Origin: Phycisphaeraceae bacterium
GTDB taxonomy: Bacteria; Planctomycetota; Phycisphaerae; Phycisphaerales; Phycisphaeraceae
Direction: 5' to 3'
Assembly (NCBI GenBank): GCA_002716625.1
Contig: PBAS01000022.1
Span: 1 to 56,459 of the forward strand
Length of the DNA stretch: 56,459 nt
Shown here one piece after another: positions 38,307-47,471 of the stretch (position 1 is the first letter of the stretch; each line of letters begins with the position of its first letter). The translations under genes were made by a program, and so were the position numbers. The notes under the pieces are model-generated. The model worked only from the letters and a program-made list of their open reading frames with translations, had not been told where the DNA came from and searched no databases.

Positions 38307-39230
38307 TCACGCCATGGCTGCAAGCTCATTGTTATGCACATCTACAATCCGGCGAATGGCCGCAATATGACTGGGGGTGCTTCCACAGCACCCCCCCACC
38401 ACGTTGACTTTCGCATCAAGTAACTGCTGCAGGTCGGCAACCATTTCTTCCGGGTCCATCTTGTAAACAACTTGGCCATTTTCCAGTTCAGGCAACCCGG
38501 CGTTGGGTTGGGCCATCGTTGGGCGATCGCATACCGCACGATATCGTGTCACCGCATCAGCAGCCCAACGCACATCGACGCCAGATCCACAATTAAGCGC
38601 CAATACATCCACATCTGCATCTCGCATAAAGACAGCCGCATCATCGGGGCTAATGCCCATCATTGTCTTGATGTCACCTTTATTGCGCATCTCATCAAAA
38701 GCCAGAGAAGCAATCACGCAACTCACACCAGCTTTTTGGGACGCCTCGATGGCCAACCCCAGTTCCTCGAAAGATGTTTGTGTCTCAATAATGATCGCAT
38801 CAATACCCGCACTCACCAGACTCTCCGCCTGCTCCTCAAATGCATCACGCACCACCCCTTCAGCGATGTCGCCATGGGGTTCCATCAAACCGCCAAATGG
38901 CCCAATGTTACCCAGTACAAATCCTTGGCGATTTCCGAAGGCCTGACGGGCGATTTCCACGCCCCGACGATTGACGCCCGACACATCATCGCAGCCATGT
39001 CGCTTAAGCATGATACGACTTGCACCAAAAGTATTCGTGGTCAGGCAATCGGCTCCGGCTTCCACATATTGACGCTGAATCCTAAGTACTTTTCTTGGCT
39101 TTTCGATATTCCATAGTTCCCCACTGCCACCTGGCTCTAAACCTATTTTTTGACCTTGCGTTCCCATCGCACCATCACCCACCAACACATGGGTTTGTAA
39201 CGCATCCAGAAATCGTGATCCGGTTTCCAT
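38307..39230 (-). CDS. Homocysteine S-methyltransferase family protein
   Basis: 307 residues from the ATG at 39230. VLVGDGAMGTQGQ opens the barrel, DCLTTNTFGASRIML and IIIETQTSFEELGLAI follow, and the zinc-binding cysteines are in ALNCGSGV and GGCCGSTPSHI. It resembles the N-terminal homocysteine-binding domain of methionine synthase and stand-alone MmuM/BHMT enzymes. In short forms the methyl donor is S-methylmethionine, betaine or a corrinoid partner and cannot be told from sequence. A TTG two codons earlier is also a possible start. A perfect inverted repeat lies upstream. Confidence 0.85.
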   Translation of the reverse strand: METGSRFLDALQTHVLVGDGAMGTQGQKIGLEPGGSGELWNIEKPRKVLRIQRQYVEAGADCLTTNTFGASRIMLKRHGCDDVSGVNRRGVEIARQAFGNRQGFVLGNIGPFGGLMEPHGDIAEGVVRDAFEEQAESLVSAGIDAIIIETQTSFEELGLAIEASQKAGVSCVIASLAFDEMRNKGDIKTMMGISPDDAAVFMRDADVDVLALNCGSGVDVRWAADAVTRYRAVCDRPTMAQPNAGLPELENGQVVYKMDPEEMVADLQQLLDAKVNVVGGCCGSTPSHIAAIRRIVDVHNNELAAMA

Positions 39231-39264
39231 GGACAAAGATCTTACCCTATTTCCAATTAAAAAT

Positions 39265-39283
39265 TGGCGTAAATTTTACGCCA
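39265..39283. promoter_or_regulatory. Perfect inverted repeat upstream of the homocysteine methyltransferase gene
   Basis: TGGCGTAA-ATT-TTACGCCA has two 8-base arms and a 3-base centre, 35 bp before the minus-strand start at 39230 and 210 bp before the plus-strand aminotransferase. Symmetry and position suggest an operator for a dimeric regulator; no regulator gene is adjacent. Confidence 0.45.
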
Positions 39284-39300
39284 TGGACAAATTACCATAC

Positions 39301-39317
39301 CCGCCGTTGGTCGGCGG
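39301..39317. other. Small G+C-rich hairpin in the divergent intergenic region
   Basis: CCGCCG-TTGGT-CGGCGG forms a six-base-pair stem with a five-base loop. There is no T-run after it, and no gene ends here, so it is not a normal terminator. It could be part of the leader of either divergent gene. Confidence 0.35.
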
Positions 39318-39492
39318 ATTATCCTGAGGATACTCAATGAATCATCTTCGCCGCCAGCGAATTACTGCCAACTGTACTTGATTTTACTGTACGGACTGGT
39401 ACCAAGCAGATAAAATATGAGCTTGAATAGATTTAGTATTCACGCAATACCTGGACAATCATTCTTTTCAGCGTCTGGGGCTAAAGGAGATC

Positions 39493-40815
39493 ATGTACCC
39501 CATGCCTGAATTCGACAATCATTGCGACAATTTGCCTGCAGCACTTGGTGGTGCGCCGGTATTTGTACAAACAGCTGAAACCCAGGGAAAACTCGATCGA
39601 TGGCAGCAGATGGGTGAGGATGAAGCCCAACTGGCATATGACATGACGCTGCGTAATGAATTGTCAGGGGGCACCCCCGTGGTACGCGAATTTGAAGATG
39701 AGTGGCGAAAACGCACCGGCACCCAGTTTGCCATCACCACCATCAACGGCACCTCAGCCATCCATAGTGCCATGTATGGCCTGGGAATTGGACCCGGTGA
39801 CGAGGTCATCACGCCCACGGGCAACTGGATCTGTTCAATTGCGCCAGCCCTCATGCTCATGGCACGGCCTGTCTTCTGTGAAATTGATCCCAAAACCCTG
39901 TTGATCGACGTAGAAGATGCTCGGCGTAAGATCACCGAACGCACCAAGGCCATTGTCCTCGTTCACCTGTGGGGCCATGTATGTGATATGGACGCAATCA
40001 TGAAACTGAGTGAGCAAACGGGTGTCAAAATCATTGAGGATTGCTCTCATGCGCACGGCGCATCGTACAACGGCACCCCCGTGGGAAGTATTGGACATGC
40101 AGGCGTATGGAGTTTTCAAGGCAGCAAGCCCGTGAGCGCGGGCGAGGGTGGTATTGTCGCCACGAATGATGTGGATGTGTTCGAACGGTCCTGCCTGATT
40201 GGCCAGGTCAACCGCAAGGTGGGGATGGATTTGGTCACGGATAAATATCGCCAGCTTCAACCCTTGGGACTCGGCATCAAGTTTCGCGCCCACCCGGTGG
40301 GCATCGGCATCGCCCTGGTCCAGCTAAAGAAACTTGATGCCTTAAACGCCCGCCGATCCCAATATATTCAGACCGTCGAACAGGCCGTCAAATCAATTGA
40401 TGGACTTGAACCGATCACCAGCCATCTAGGGGCCCAGCGTGGTGGATTCTATGGGTTCTGCCTACACTACGATGAACAGAAGATGGGGCTGTCTAAACAA
40501 CGTTTTTTAGATGCATTACGTCAAGAAGGCCTTCAAGCATACGCGGAGGTCTATCCCCTGTTGCATCGACTACCATTATTTGCAGATGGACTGGATATCT
40601 TTACCGGTGGTCGTGGACCATTGTGCACACCACAAATGGGCGGGGATTATCCGGGCTACAAGGAAGGTGATCTGCCTATTTCGGAAAAAGCATGGGACAA
40701 ACTGATCATGTTGCCGATGCTAAGCGACCCCATCGAGGGCGCCGCTGAGAATGTCATTGCTGCAATCCGTAAGATTGCCCAGCACGCTGACCGCTTGGCA
40801 GCAGTCGAGGCCTAA
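39493..40815 (+). CDS. DegT/DnrJ/EryC1/StrS-family PLP aminotransferase
   Basis: 440 residues with AAGGAG three bases before the ATG. INGTSAIHSAMYGLGIGPGD is the PLP phosphate-binding start, IIEDCSHAHGASYNG holds the cofactor Asp, and FQGSKPVSAGEGGIVATND carries the lysine that binds PLP. The family transfers amino groups to nucleotide-linked or cyclic keto sugars. With the sulfatase only four bases downstream, the pair forms an operon that may process a modified sugar. Confidence 0.88.
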   Translation: MYPMPEFDNHCDNLPAALGGAPVFVQTAETQGKLDRWQQMGEDEAQLAYDMTLRNELSGGTPVVREFEDEWRKRTGTQFAITTINGTSAIHSAMYGLGIGPGDEVITPTGNWICSIAPALMLMARPVFCEIDPKTLLIDVEDARRKITERTKAIVLVHLWGHVCDMDAIMKLSEQTGVKIIEDCSHAHGASYNGTPVGSIGHAGVWSFQGSKPVSAGEGGIVATNDVDVFERSCLIGQVNRKVGMDLVTDKYRQLQPLGLGIKFRAHPVGIGIALVQLKKLDALNARRSQYIQTVEQAVKSIDGLEPITSHLGAQRGGFYGFCLHYDEQKMGLSKQRFLDALRQEGLQAYAEVYPLLHRLPLFADGLDIFTGGRGPLCTPQMGGDYPGYKEGDLPISEKAWDKLIMLPMLSDPIEGAAENVIAAIRKIAQHADRLAAVEA

Positions 40816-40819
40816 CATC

Positions 40820-42289
40820 TTGAAAGAAAACCCACCCAACATCATTTTGATCATGACGGACCAGCAGCGAGGCGACTGCCTTGGCATTGAACAGCATCCC
40901 ATTGTGCAAACACCCAACATCGATCACCTTGCACACAGTGGCACTCGATTTCGCTGTGGTTACGCCGAGTCTCCAAGTTGCATCCCAGCCCGTCGATCAT
41001 TGATGAGTGGAATGGCACCGGCCGCAAATGGCATGATTGGTTTTAAAGGTGGTATTCCCTGGCAACCGGCTCACACGTTGGCCGGAGAACTAAAAAAAGC
41101 CGGCTATCAGACGGAAATGATCGGAAAACTCCATCTCTTCCCAGATCGCAAACGATACGGCTTCGACCACATGCAAAAGGCGGATGGCACGCGCGGTGCT
41201 GGTGGCCCTGACATGCCTGAATTCGGTAACGATTACACCGATTGGCTACGGTCACAGCACCATCGCCACGAAATACATCCGGCCATGGCACACGGCGTGT
41301 CCTCGAACAGTTTCGTAGGGCGACCCCATCACCTTCCAGAACACCAAATGCACTCTTTTTGGTGCATTAACCAGGCGATGGAATTTTTGCAGAAGCGCGA
41401 CCCCACAGTCCCGTTCTTCCTGAACATCTCGTTCATCGACCCGCACCCACCATTCACACCGCCACCGTGTTATTACGACCGATACATCAACCGTGACCTG
41501 CCATCACCCGTCGTTGGTAACTGGGCGAAACCATACGATGCTGCCCAAGCGGGACTAAGCCCAAATGCATTTGAAGGCGCCATTACCCCACAAGCCATGC
41601 AATGCACACGGGCTGGTTACTATGGCATGATCAATTTCATTGATGATCAAATCGGACGGCTGATGCAGTATGCCCGCAATATTTTCAATGAATCCCTGGT
41701 TATTTTCACCTCGGATCATGGCGATATGCTCGGCGATCACAATTTATTCCGGAAAGGATGGCCCTATGAATCGTCTGCACGTGTCCCCTACCTTATCCGT
41801 GCCCCACTAAGTTGGGATTTGCCAGATCAGGCGGTCTGCAGCAGTCCCGTCGGCCTGCAGGACATCATGCCCACAATTCTCGATGCAGCAGGCTTGGACA
41901 TCCCCGATAGCTGCACTGGACATAGCCTCGCCCCAATCCTTAGGGGACAAGCCACCAGTGTCCGCCAAGTACTTCACGGCGAACATGCAGGAACCTACGC
42001 TGACTATGCGGCCAATCAATATATTACCGACGGACACTACAAGTACATATGGTTCGCCAACACCGGACAGGAACAGTTGTTCTGTCTTGATAACGACCCC
42101 AATGAAACCCATGACCTGGCACCAGTGCAAAGTGAACAGGACACCATGGCCAAATGGCGTAAAACAATGATCGGTTTTCTTGCAGGACGACCCGAGGGGT
42201 TTACCGACGGCAAACAACTGATCACGGGGAAATCAACGGGACCTCTTATCACGGGCTATGAACCGGACAAAGCCTACCCTTTCCTATAG
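40820..42289 (+). CDS. Cytoplasmic type I sulfatase
   Basis: 489 residues. NIILIMTDQQRGDCLG gives the first metal-binding Asp, and SPSCIPARRSLMSGM contains the C-x-P-x-R sequence whose cysteine (residue 54) must be converted to formylglycine. IFTSDHGDMLGDHNLFRKG supplies further ligands. The first credible start is TTG at 40820, four bases after the aminotransferase stop. The frame upstream overlaps that gene. No signal peptide is present, unlike most planctomycete sulfatases, so hydrolysis would be intracellular, as for choline-sulfatase-like enzymes. The substrate is unknown. A formylglycine-generating enzyme is not in the window. Confidence 0.9.
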   Translation: MKENPPNIILIMTDQQRGDCLGIEQHPIVQTPNIDHLAHSGTRFRCGYAESPSCIPARRSLMSGMAPAANGMIGFKGGIPWQPAHTLAGELKKAGYQTEMIGKLHLFPDRKRYGFDHMQKADGTRGAGGPDMPEFGNDYTDWLRSQHHRHEIHPAMAHGVSSNSFVGRPHHLPEHQMHSFWCINQAMEFLQKRDPTVPFFLNISFIDPHPPFTPPPCYYDRYINRDLPSPVVGNWAKPYDAAQAGLSPNAFEGAITPQAMQCTRAGYYGMINFIDDQIGRLMQYARNIFNESLVIFTSDHGDMLGDHNLFRKGWPYESSARVPYLIRAPLSWDLPDQAVCSSPVGLQDIMPTILDAAGLDIPDSCTGHSLAPILRGQATSVRQVLHGEHAGTYADYAANQYITDGHYKYIWFANTGQEQLFCLDNDPNETHDLAPVQSEQDTMAKWRKTMIGFLAGRPEGFTDGKQLITGKSTGPLITGYEPDKAYPFL

Positions 42290-42350
42290 CCTGCCATCCT
42301 CAATCCCAACCGATAAATCGCAACAAACACTGGCGATGGTCCACCCCGCA

Positions 42351-42386
42351 CCGATCCTCTCTTAGATAAAAAGGATCTTGGATCGG
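42351..42386. other. Inverted repeat between convergent genes
   Basis: CCGATCC (42351-42357) and GGATCGG (42380-42386) can pair over a 22-base loop, between the convergent ends of the sulfatase and the exporter genes. There is no T-run, so a role as a bidirectional terminator is only possible. Confidence 0.3.
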
Positions 42387-42441
42387 GCTGCAATAACCGG
42401 TGAACACTGCACGGACTGGCCGGAATCACCAGACCCTCCCG

Positions 42442-43743
42442 CTAGGAACCGAAACCCCAAGCCACCACGACTGTGCGAATCAACAGGACACTGGTCAAGC
42501 CCACAAGACTAGCTGCAGCAAAACCAACTAGAAATGGGCGTAAACCGAGGGTACGCAACTTGGCCACGCTGGTCCCCAACCCGACTGCAGCCATTGCCAG
42601 GACCAGGCACCACTCAGCTGCCGACTTGAACATAGTGATCAGGCTTCTCCAGGCCTCCGGCGAAAGCACGCCAAACACCTTGCCCCCAAGTCCCAAATCA
42701 CCCACACTCCGAAAGATTGTCATCCCCAAAAACCCAAAGACAAACAGTGGAATCAATTTGGATACCTTAGGACTTCTCCCATCACCCGTGTTGCCACGAT
42801 GATATAGCACGGCCATCAGGGGAATCACAATGACCATACAAAGATTGCGAAGCAGCTTGGTTACCACCGCGTAATCGATAGCCTCAGGAGCATCATATTG
42901 CTGCTCATAGATCAATGCACTCCCAGCCACCTGGGCCGTGTCATGAACGGCTGTACCAAGAAACACCCCGGCAAGTTTCGGGTCATCTGGAAAAATACCA
43001 TGTGCAATAAACGGATGTAATACCAACGCCAGCATGCCAAACAACGCGATTGTCGCAACCGCGTAGCTCATTTCATCTTCTTCAGCGTGAATCACTGGTC
43101 CAGTAGCAGCAACCGCACTGACCCCACAAATACTCGTCCCCACCGCAATGAGTGTTGCCAACCTTTTGGGTAGTTTCAAGGCCTTGCCAATCAAGGTCAC
43201 TAGGACCAACGCCGCGATAATACAACCCGCGATTACGATCATGGCCATGGCGCCGATTTCACCGACTTGAGCCAGACTCAGGCGAATACCCAAAAGGACA
43301 ATCCCCAACCGCAAAATTTTTTTCAAGCACAGGTCCAACCCCTCGCTATAGACGCTTGGCAAACCAATCACGTTCCGGATCAACAGACCGGCAATGATCG
43401 CAATGAAAATTGCACTGACCGGGCTGCGATCAAATCCCAAGAGATTGACGCCCACAAACTGCGCCAAAACCTTTCCCAGTAATGCAAGAATCAAAGCCAA
43501 GCCTAACCCTGGAAGAACCACACCGATCAAGGCGAATTGATCATTCAGTTTGTTTTGCCAACCTGCACGAGCCGCTTGCTCGGCAGGTGTTTCGACCGGC
43601 GAGATTGGATCCGGTACGCCTTCCAACCCACCCATCCAGGTGGCAATATCCGGGTTGAGGTAAGGATTGTTTGCCCGATGATCTGACAAGGAAATTCCCG
43701 CTTGGCATATCGGGGTCATAGCCCCATGGCACTCAGCAAACAA
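42442..43743 (-). CDS. YeiH/UPF0324-family putative sulfate exporter
   Basis: 433 residues with about ten transmembrane segments and the family blocks SAIFIAIIAGLLIRNVIGLP, then GIVLLGIRLSL, GTSICGVSAVAATGPVI and GTAVHDTAQVAGSALIY. The family has been described as putative sulfate exporters, but direct evidence is thin. The N-terminal ~70 residues are hydrophilic and unusual (PDISPVETPAEQ-type composition); a later start is possible. Its position opposite the signal-less sulfatase suits removal of the sulfate released inside the cell. Confidence 0.82.
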   Translation of the reverse strand: MFAECHGAMTPICQAGISLSDHRANNPYLNPDIATWMGGLEGVPDPISPVETPAEQAARAGWQNKLNDQFALIGVVLPGLGLALILALLGKVLAQFVGVNLLGFDRSPVSAIFIAIIAGLLIRNVIGLPSVYSEGLDLCLKKILRLGIVLLGIRLSLAQVGEIGAMAMIVIAGCIIAALVLVTLIGKALKLPKRLATLIAVGTSICGVSAVAATGPVIHAEEDEMSYAVATIALFGMLALVLHPFIAHGIFPDDPKLAGVFLGTAVHDTAQVAGSALIYEQQYDAPEAIDYAVVTKLLRNLCMVIVIPLMAVLYHRGNTGDGRSPKVSKLIPLFVFGFLGMTIFRSVGDLGLGGKVFGVLSPEAWRSLITMFKSAAEWCLVLAMAAVGLGTSVAKLRTLGLRPFLVGFAAASLVGLTSVLLIRTVVVAWGFGS

Positions 43744-43835
43744 GCTTAAAGCAAGTCACCATCGGTGGCAAAAGTATCCCAATGACGGTGACGAACACCT
43801 TCCCCGGCCCAGGACAGATGCATGCGCCGGCTGCA

Positions 43836-44876
43836 TCAATACCCACTATCGCGTGTGGCGACATTCAACAGTGGCCGACCATCGAGATAACGACGCAGAT
43901 TTTCGCAGATAATGTCATTCATTCTCTGAAAGTACAGTTCATTGCGATTACCTGAAATATGTGGCGTCAAGAGAAAATTTTCTGCAGCCCACAATGGATG
44001 CTCTGGCGATAATGCCTCTGGATCTGTACGAAACACATCGACCGCTGCACCTGCAATCTCGCCCTGCTCAAGCGCACGGGCCAATGCCATATCATCAAGC
44101 GTACGTCCCCGACCAACGTGCACGAAGTACGCACTGGGTTTCATTGCAGCAAATTCACGATCCGAAATGAGGTTTTCCGTTTCCGGCGTCAACGGCACAC
44201 TGGATACAACGAAGTCACAATGCGCAAGCATTTCATGCAACTGGTCTGGACCGTAATAGCGTTCAGGTAGGACCCCATGCGGATCACCCACATCTGGCCA
44301 TTGCATCCCCGACGACTCGCGGTGATCTGGACGACGACTTAAGGCCAGGATTTTCATGTGATGGTTATGGGCCAGCCGCCCCACCTCGCGACCGATATTA
44401 CCGTAGCCGATAACCCCCAGCGTATTGCCGTGCAAATCTCCCATGTGACTGTGACTGCGATCCCGGACCTTGGACTGCTGATCCTTGTAGAACACCAGAA
44501 AATCCCGCGACAGCAAACCCATCGCGGCCAGGCAATACTCCGCCACGGAACCGGCATGCGCACCGGCGCCGGTGGTAATGATAATCCCGCGATCGGGATC
44601 AAAGAAGGGACGATTGATCATCTTATCCACACCGGTGAAACTGAATTGGATCCACTTGAGCTGGTTCGCGTTATCCAGATGCGCCGGTGGTCGCTGGGTA
44701 TACAGCACCTCTACATCGCGCAAAGCATCTGCGGTAACCTTGTCATCTGTTGATAATTGGTAGGCCACCTCAAGATGTGGTGACAGATCTTGAATCTGCT
44801 TAAGCAACTGTGGTTTGGTTTCCAGTTCCGGAACCGTGGCTAAAACACGTACTTTCTGCAAGGCTGAAATCTCCAA
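43836..44876 (-). CDS. D-2-hydroxyacid dehydrogenase (NAD-dependent)
   Basis: 346 residues. The dinucleotide-binding GVIGYGNIGREVGRLA, the VVSSVPLTPETENLIS block, YFVHVGRGRTLDD (the catalytic Arg region) and LLTPHISGNR (catalytic His) define the D-isomer-specific family (phosphoglycerate/glyoxylate/hydroxypyruvate-type). The substrate cannot be read from sequence. In this neighbourhood reduction of a 2-keto acid from sugar acid breakdown is plausible. It is divergent from the aldolase operon, with 323 bp between starts. Confidence 0.9.
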   Translation of the reverse strand: MEISALQKVRVLATVPELETKPQLLKQIQDLSPHLEVAYQLSTDDKVTADALRDVEVLYTQRPPAHLDNANQLKWIQFSFTGVDKMINRPFFDPDRGIIITTGAGAHAGSVAEYCLAAMGLLSRDFLVFYKDQQSKVRDRSHSHMGDLHGNTLGVIGYGNIGREVGRLAHNHHMKILALSRRPDHRESSGMQWPDVGDPHGVLPERYYGPDQLHEMLAHCDFVVSSVPLTPETENLISDREFAAMKPSAYFVHVGRGRTLDDMALARALEQGEIAGAAVDVFRTDPEALSPEHPLWAAENFLLTPHISGNRNELYFQRMNDIICENLRRYLDGRPLLNVATRDSGY

Positions 44877-45012
44877 AATAATTTTATTCGTGAATAAAAA
44901 TCGGGATGCATGCCGGTTACGCCAACATACATCGTACTGGCCAAGCAGGGATTTTCAATTGACTTCAACTTTTGCAACAGCCCATGTCCCCAAGCGGCAC
45001 CCTTGATCTAAA

Positions 45013-45040
45013 TATGATATCGAAACACCTACTATGATAT
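45013..45040. promoter_or_regulatory. Direct repeat TATGATAT with 20-bp period
   Basis: TATGATAT occurs at 45013-45020 and 45033-45040, exactly 20 bp apart (two helical turns), about 65 bp upstream of the -35 box at 45103. This is a possible activator or repressor site. It is only a pattern; chance is not excluded in A+T-rich DNA. Confidence 0.35.
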
Positions 45041-45102
45041 GCCATCGCAAATCTATTCACATCCATGGGCGACACACCACCGTGCTCATGATTATTTTCT
45101 TG

Positions 45103-45131
45103 TTGCAAAAACCCACCTGAAGACTTACTAT
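45103..45131 (+). promoter_or_regulatory. Sigma-70-type promoter of the aldolase/dehydratase operon
   Basis: TTGCAA at 45103-45108 and TACTAT at 45126-45131 are separated by 17 bases and lie about 70 bp before the ATG at 45200. Each box differs from the consensus at one or two positions. Confidence 0.5.
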
Positions 45132-45199
45132 AGTCGTCACTAAGCACCTAAAATTAAACCTCTAGACACATACCACTTTAATCATTCAGGATACAAATT

Positions 45200-46096
45200 A
45201 TGAGTTTAAACGGGATCGTCCCAGTCTTAGTCAGTCCGATGAACGAAGATGGCAGCCCAGATCAGGATGGATATCACAAGTTACTTGACCACATATACGC
45301 ACATCCTGTAGCCGGGCTCTGGATGCTCGGCTCGGCAAGTGAAGATTTCTTGATGTCCTTGGAGCATCGTGTCCAAATCACCAAGATCGTCTCCGAGTAC
45401 TTAGCAGGCAAAAGCCATCTTATTGTGGGCTGTGGCTGCCCTGGCCTTGAAGAAACTCATCAATTCTTTGATGAAACAGCTGATATGCAGATTGATGCAT
45501 ATCACCTGCTGCCCAATGATCGAAAAATGAAACCCTCAATGGCGTATCGTACAATCAGCCAGATTGCCGAACGAGCCCCCAAGCCTGTCTGGTTATACAA
45601 CAACGAAAAACGTGCATTAAAGATTCCCGTGGAGGTTGTTCGCGATCTCAAGGACAATCCAAAAGTCCATGGGATCAAAGCTGCTGGTTACGACCTTCAG
45701 GATATTGTGCCTTTCTGCGCAATGGCAGATGACGGCTTCCAGGTGATTGGATCGGGCGGTGGGCATCTACTGGTCTTTTTGGCCTTGGGCAGTACCGCCC
45801 ACACCGCCAGTACCGCATCATCGTATCCTGGCTATTACTGCCAGATGTTCGACCTATGGCAGCAGGGCAAACACGACGAGGCAAGACAGATGGCCTTTAG
45901 GATGGGACGTATGATCAAGGCTCTACCGCATCCGGATAACACCGAGTTTGCAGCGGAAGAAAAAATGGTTCTTGAACTGCTCGGCATCTGCAAGCGCCAC
46001 GTACATGCGCCATTTGTCCCATGCACCGAAGAGGAAGTCGAGCAGGGCCGGCACGTCCTGGAAGAATACGGCATCCTTTCGCCCGCAACCGCCTGA
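45200..46096 (+). CDS. DHDPS/N-acetylneuraminate lyase-family aldolase
   Basis: 298 residues of the class I aldolase TIM barrel: GIVPVLVSPMNEDGSPD at the start, MLGSASEDFLMSLEHRVQI (in place of the usual GTTGE block, G-S-A-S-E), VWLYNNEKRALKIP with the catalytic tyrosine, and VHGIKAAGYD with the Schiff-base lysine. Family members include DapA, NanA and 2-keto-3-deoxy acid aldolases. Lysine synthesis is unlikely given the altered GTTGE block. Coupling to the enolase-superfamily gene seven bases downstream suggests cleavage of a 2-keto-3-deoxy sugar acid. Confidence 0.87.
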   Translation: MSLNGIVPVLVSPMNEDGSPDQDGYHKLLDHIYAHPVAGLWMLGSASEDFLMSLEHRVQITKIVSEYLAGKSHLIVGCGCPGLEETHQFFDETADMQIDAYHLLPNDRKMKPSMAYRTISQIAERAPKPVWLYNNEKRALKIPVEVVRDLKDNPKVHGIKAAGYDLQDIVPFCAMADDGFQVIGSGGGHLLVFLALGSTAHTASTASSYPGYYCQMFDLWQQGKHDEARQMAFRMGRMIKALPHPDNTEFAAEEKMVLELLGICKRHVHAPFVPCTEEEVEQGRHVLEEYGILSPATA

Positions 46097-46103
46097 TTAA
46101 CAA

Positions 46104-47333
46104 ATGAAGATTGAAAAAGTCGAACCGATTCTCCTGACGCTTCCATCAAAATGGGCGTATGGCACGCTGGACCACTGCTTCAGCTTTGTCCGTGTCACAA
46201 CAGATAGCGGCTTGGTAGGTTACGGTGAAACCCTGCTGGGTTACTACACACCGGACTTAGTACCGACTCTAGTTGACCACTTCCGTGGCGTGGTGGAGGG
46301 ACAAAACCCCTTTGAAATCAATCGTCTGTGGCAGGACATGCATGTCAAGGCTGTCCGATGGGGACATGTGGGACCTGCCATCACGGTATTGGGGGCGATT
46401 GAGATTGCGCTGTGGGATATTCTTGGCAAAGCCCTTCAAACACCCGTGTATCAGCTATTAGGCGGTTTAGCACATGAACGAATGCGTTGCTATGGTAGTG
46501 CCGGCGGCGGCTTGGCCTATCCCATTGAACGCAGTCTCGATTATTTCAAGAAACTGACTGATCAGGGGTTCACCGCCATCAAGGTGGGGCAGGGTTACTT
46601 CGGGCAGGAACCACCAACCACCATCTCGGCACTGGTTGATCTGGAACAAGAAAAGATCGAAGCCGTACGCAAGGCGCTGGGGGATAATATTGATCTAATG
46701 ATGGATCCGGCCGCGCCGTTTAGCCGAGCACCATGGTCTGGTGATGTGGCACTTCGTGTCACACAGGCCATCGACCCTTATCACCTTTTATGGATGGAGC
46801 AGCCGGTCCTACAGACCAACGTAGATGACTATGTGCGCATACGCCAGATCTGTTCGACGCCGTTGGCTGCCGGTGAAAATGGCACAACATTGCACGACCT
46901 TAAACCATTTTTTGAAAAGCGTGCGATTGACGTAGCCCAGCCTGACTCCATCTGGTGTGGTGGCATCAGCGAGTGCATGAAGATGGTGGCCGCCGCCGAG
47001 GCCCACGATATGCGTGTTGCTCCCCACTGTTTTAGCGGCGCTGTTGGCATGGCAGCTAATTACCACGTGGCATTTGCCAGTCGGGCCATTTTTATCGTCG
47101 AGTATCCCACCGCCTCGAATCCCGTAATGCGTGACCTGCTCGAACAGACATTCCGCTTTGAAGGCGGCTACCTGTACCCCCCAGACACACCTGGCCTGGG
47201 CGTTGAAATCCCTGCAGAACTGATTGAAAAATACCCACTCAAGGCTGCCAGCGGCCGGTCACACGCCAAAACCCCCTTCCCGCGCCCTTTTCCAAGGGGG
47301 TGGGACCTTTCGACTAAATCAGATGACTCGTAG
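46104..47333 (+). CDS. Mandelate racemase/muconate lactonizing enzyme-family sugar acid dehydratase
   Basis: 409 residues of the enolase superfamily. A capping domain (IEKVEPILLTLPSKWAYG) precedes the barrel. FTAIKVGQGYFG carries the catalytic lysine; the three metal ligands are in LMMDPAAPF, LWMEQPV and LAAGENGTT; and VAPHCFSGAVG provides a histidine as in the mandelate racemase subgroup. Dehydration of a sugar acid to a 2-keto-3-deoxy acid is the likely reaction, and the product would be the substrate of the aldolase next door. The last ~25 residues are Pro/Arg/Lys-rich and outside the fold. Confidence 0.88.
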   Translation: MKIEKVEPILLTLPSKWAYGTLDHCFSFVRVTTDSGLVGYGETLLGYYTPDLVPTLVDHFRGVVEGQNPFEINRLWQDMHVKAVRWGHVGPAITVLGAIEIALWDILGKALQTPVYQLLGGLAHERMRCYGSAGGGLAYPIERSLDYFKKLTDQGFTAIKVGQGYFGQEPPTTISALVDLEQEKIEAVRKALGDNIDLMMDPAAPFSRAPWSGDVALRVTQAIDPYHLLWMEQPVLQTNVDDYVRIRQICSTPLAAGENGTTLHDLKPFFEKRAIDVAQPDSIWCGGISECMKMVAAAEAHDMRVAPHCFSGAVGMAANYHVAFASRAIFIVEYPTASNPVMRDLLEQTFRFEGGYLYPPDTPGLGVEIPAELIEKYPLKAASGRSHAKTPFPRPFPRGWDLSTKSDDS

Positions 47334-47471
47334 GTGATCCTGCAGACAATCCGTTCGACGTGCCTTTTGATTTTTGGTTGCCCACAGGGCTTATTGGCAT
47401 TAAAATACCTTTGTCTCTTTCAGTCGAAAACCCCTCTTGGGAGCGAAGTAAGCTGACATTCTATACGGGAG

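Larger units (their letters stand above)
44877..45199. other. Divergent intergenic region with promoter elements
   Basis: 323 bp without a credible gene. It is visibly A+T richer than the flanking genes and contains the tandem TATGATAT repeats and the promoter listed separately, so it probably controls both the dehydrogenase and the aldolase/dehydratase operon. Confidence 0.5.
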
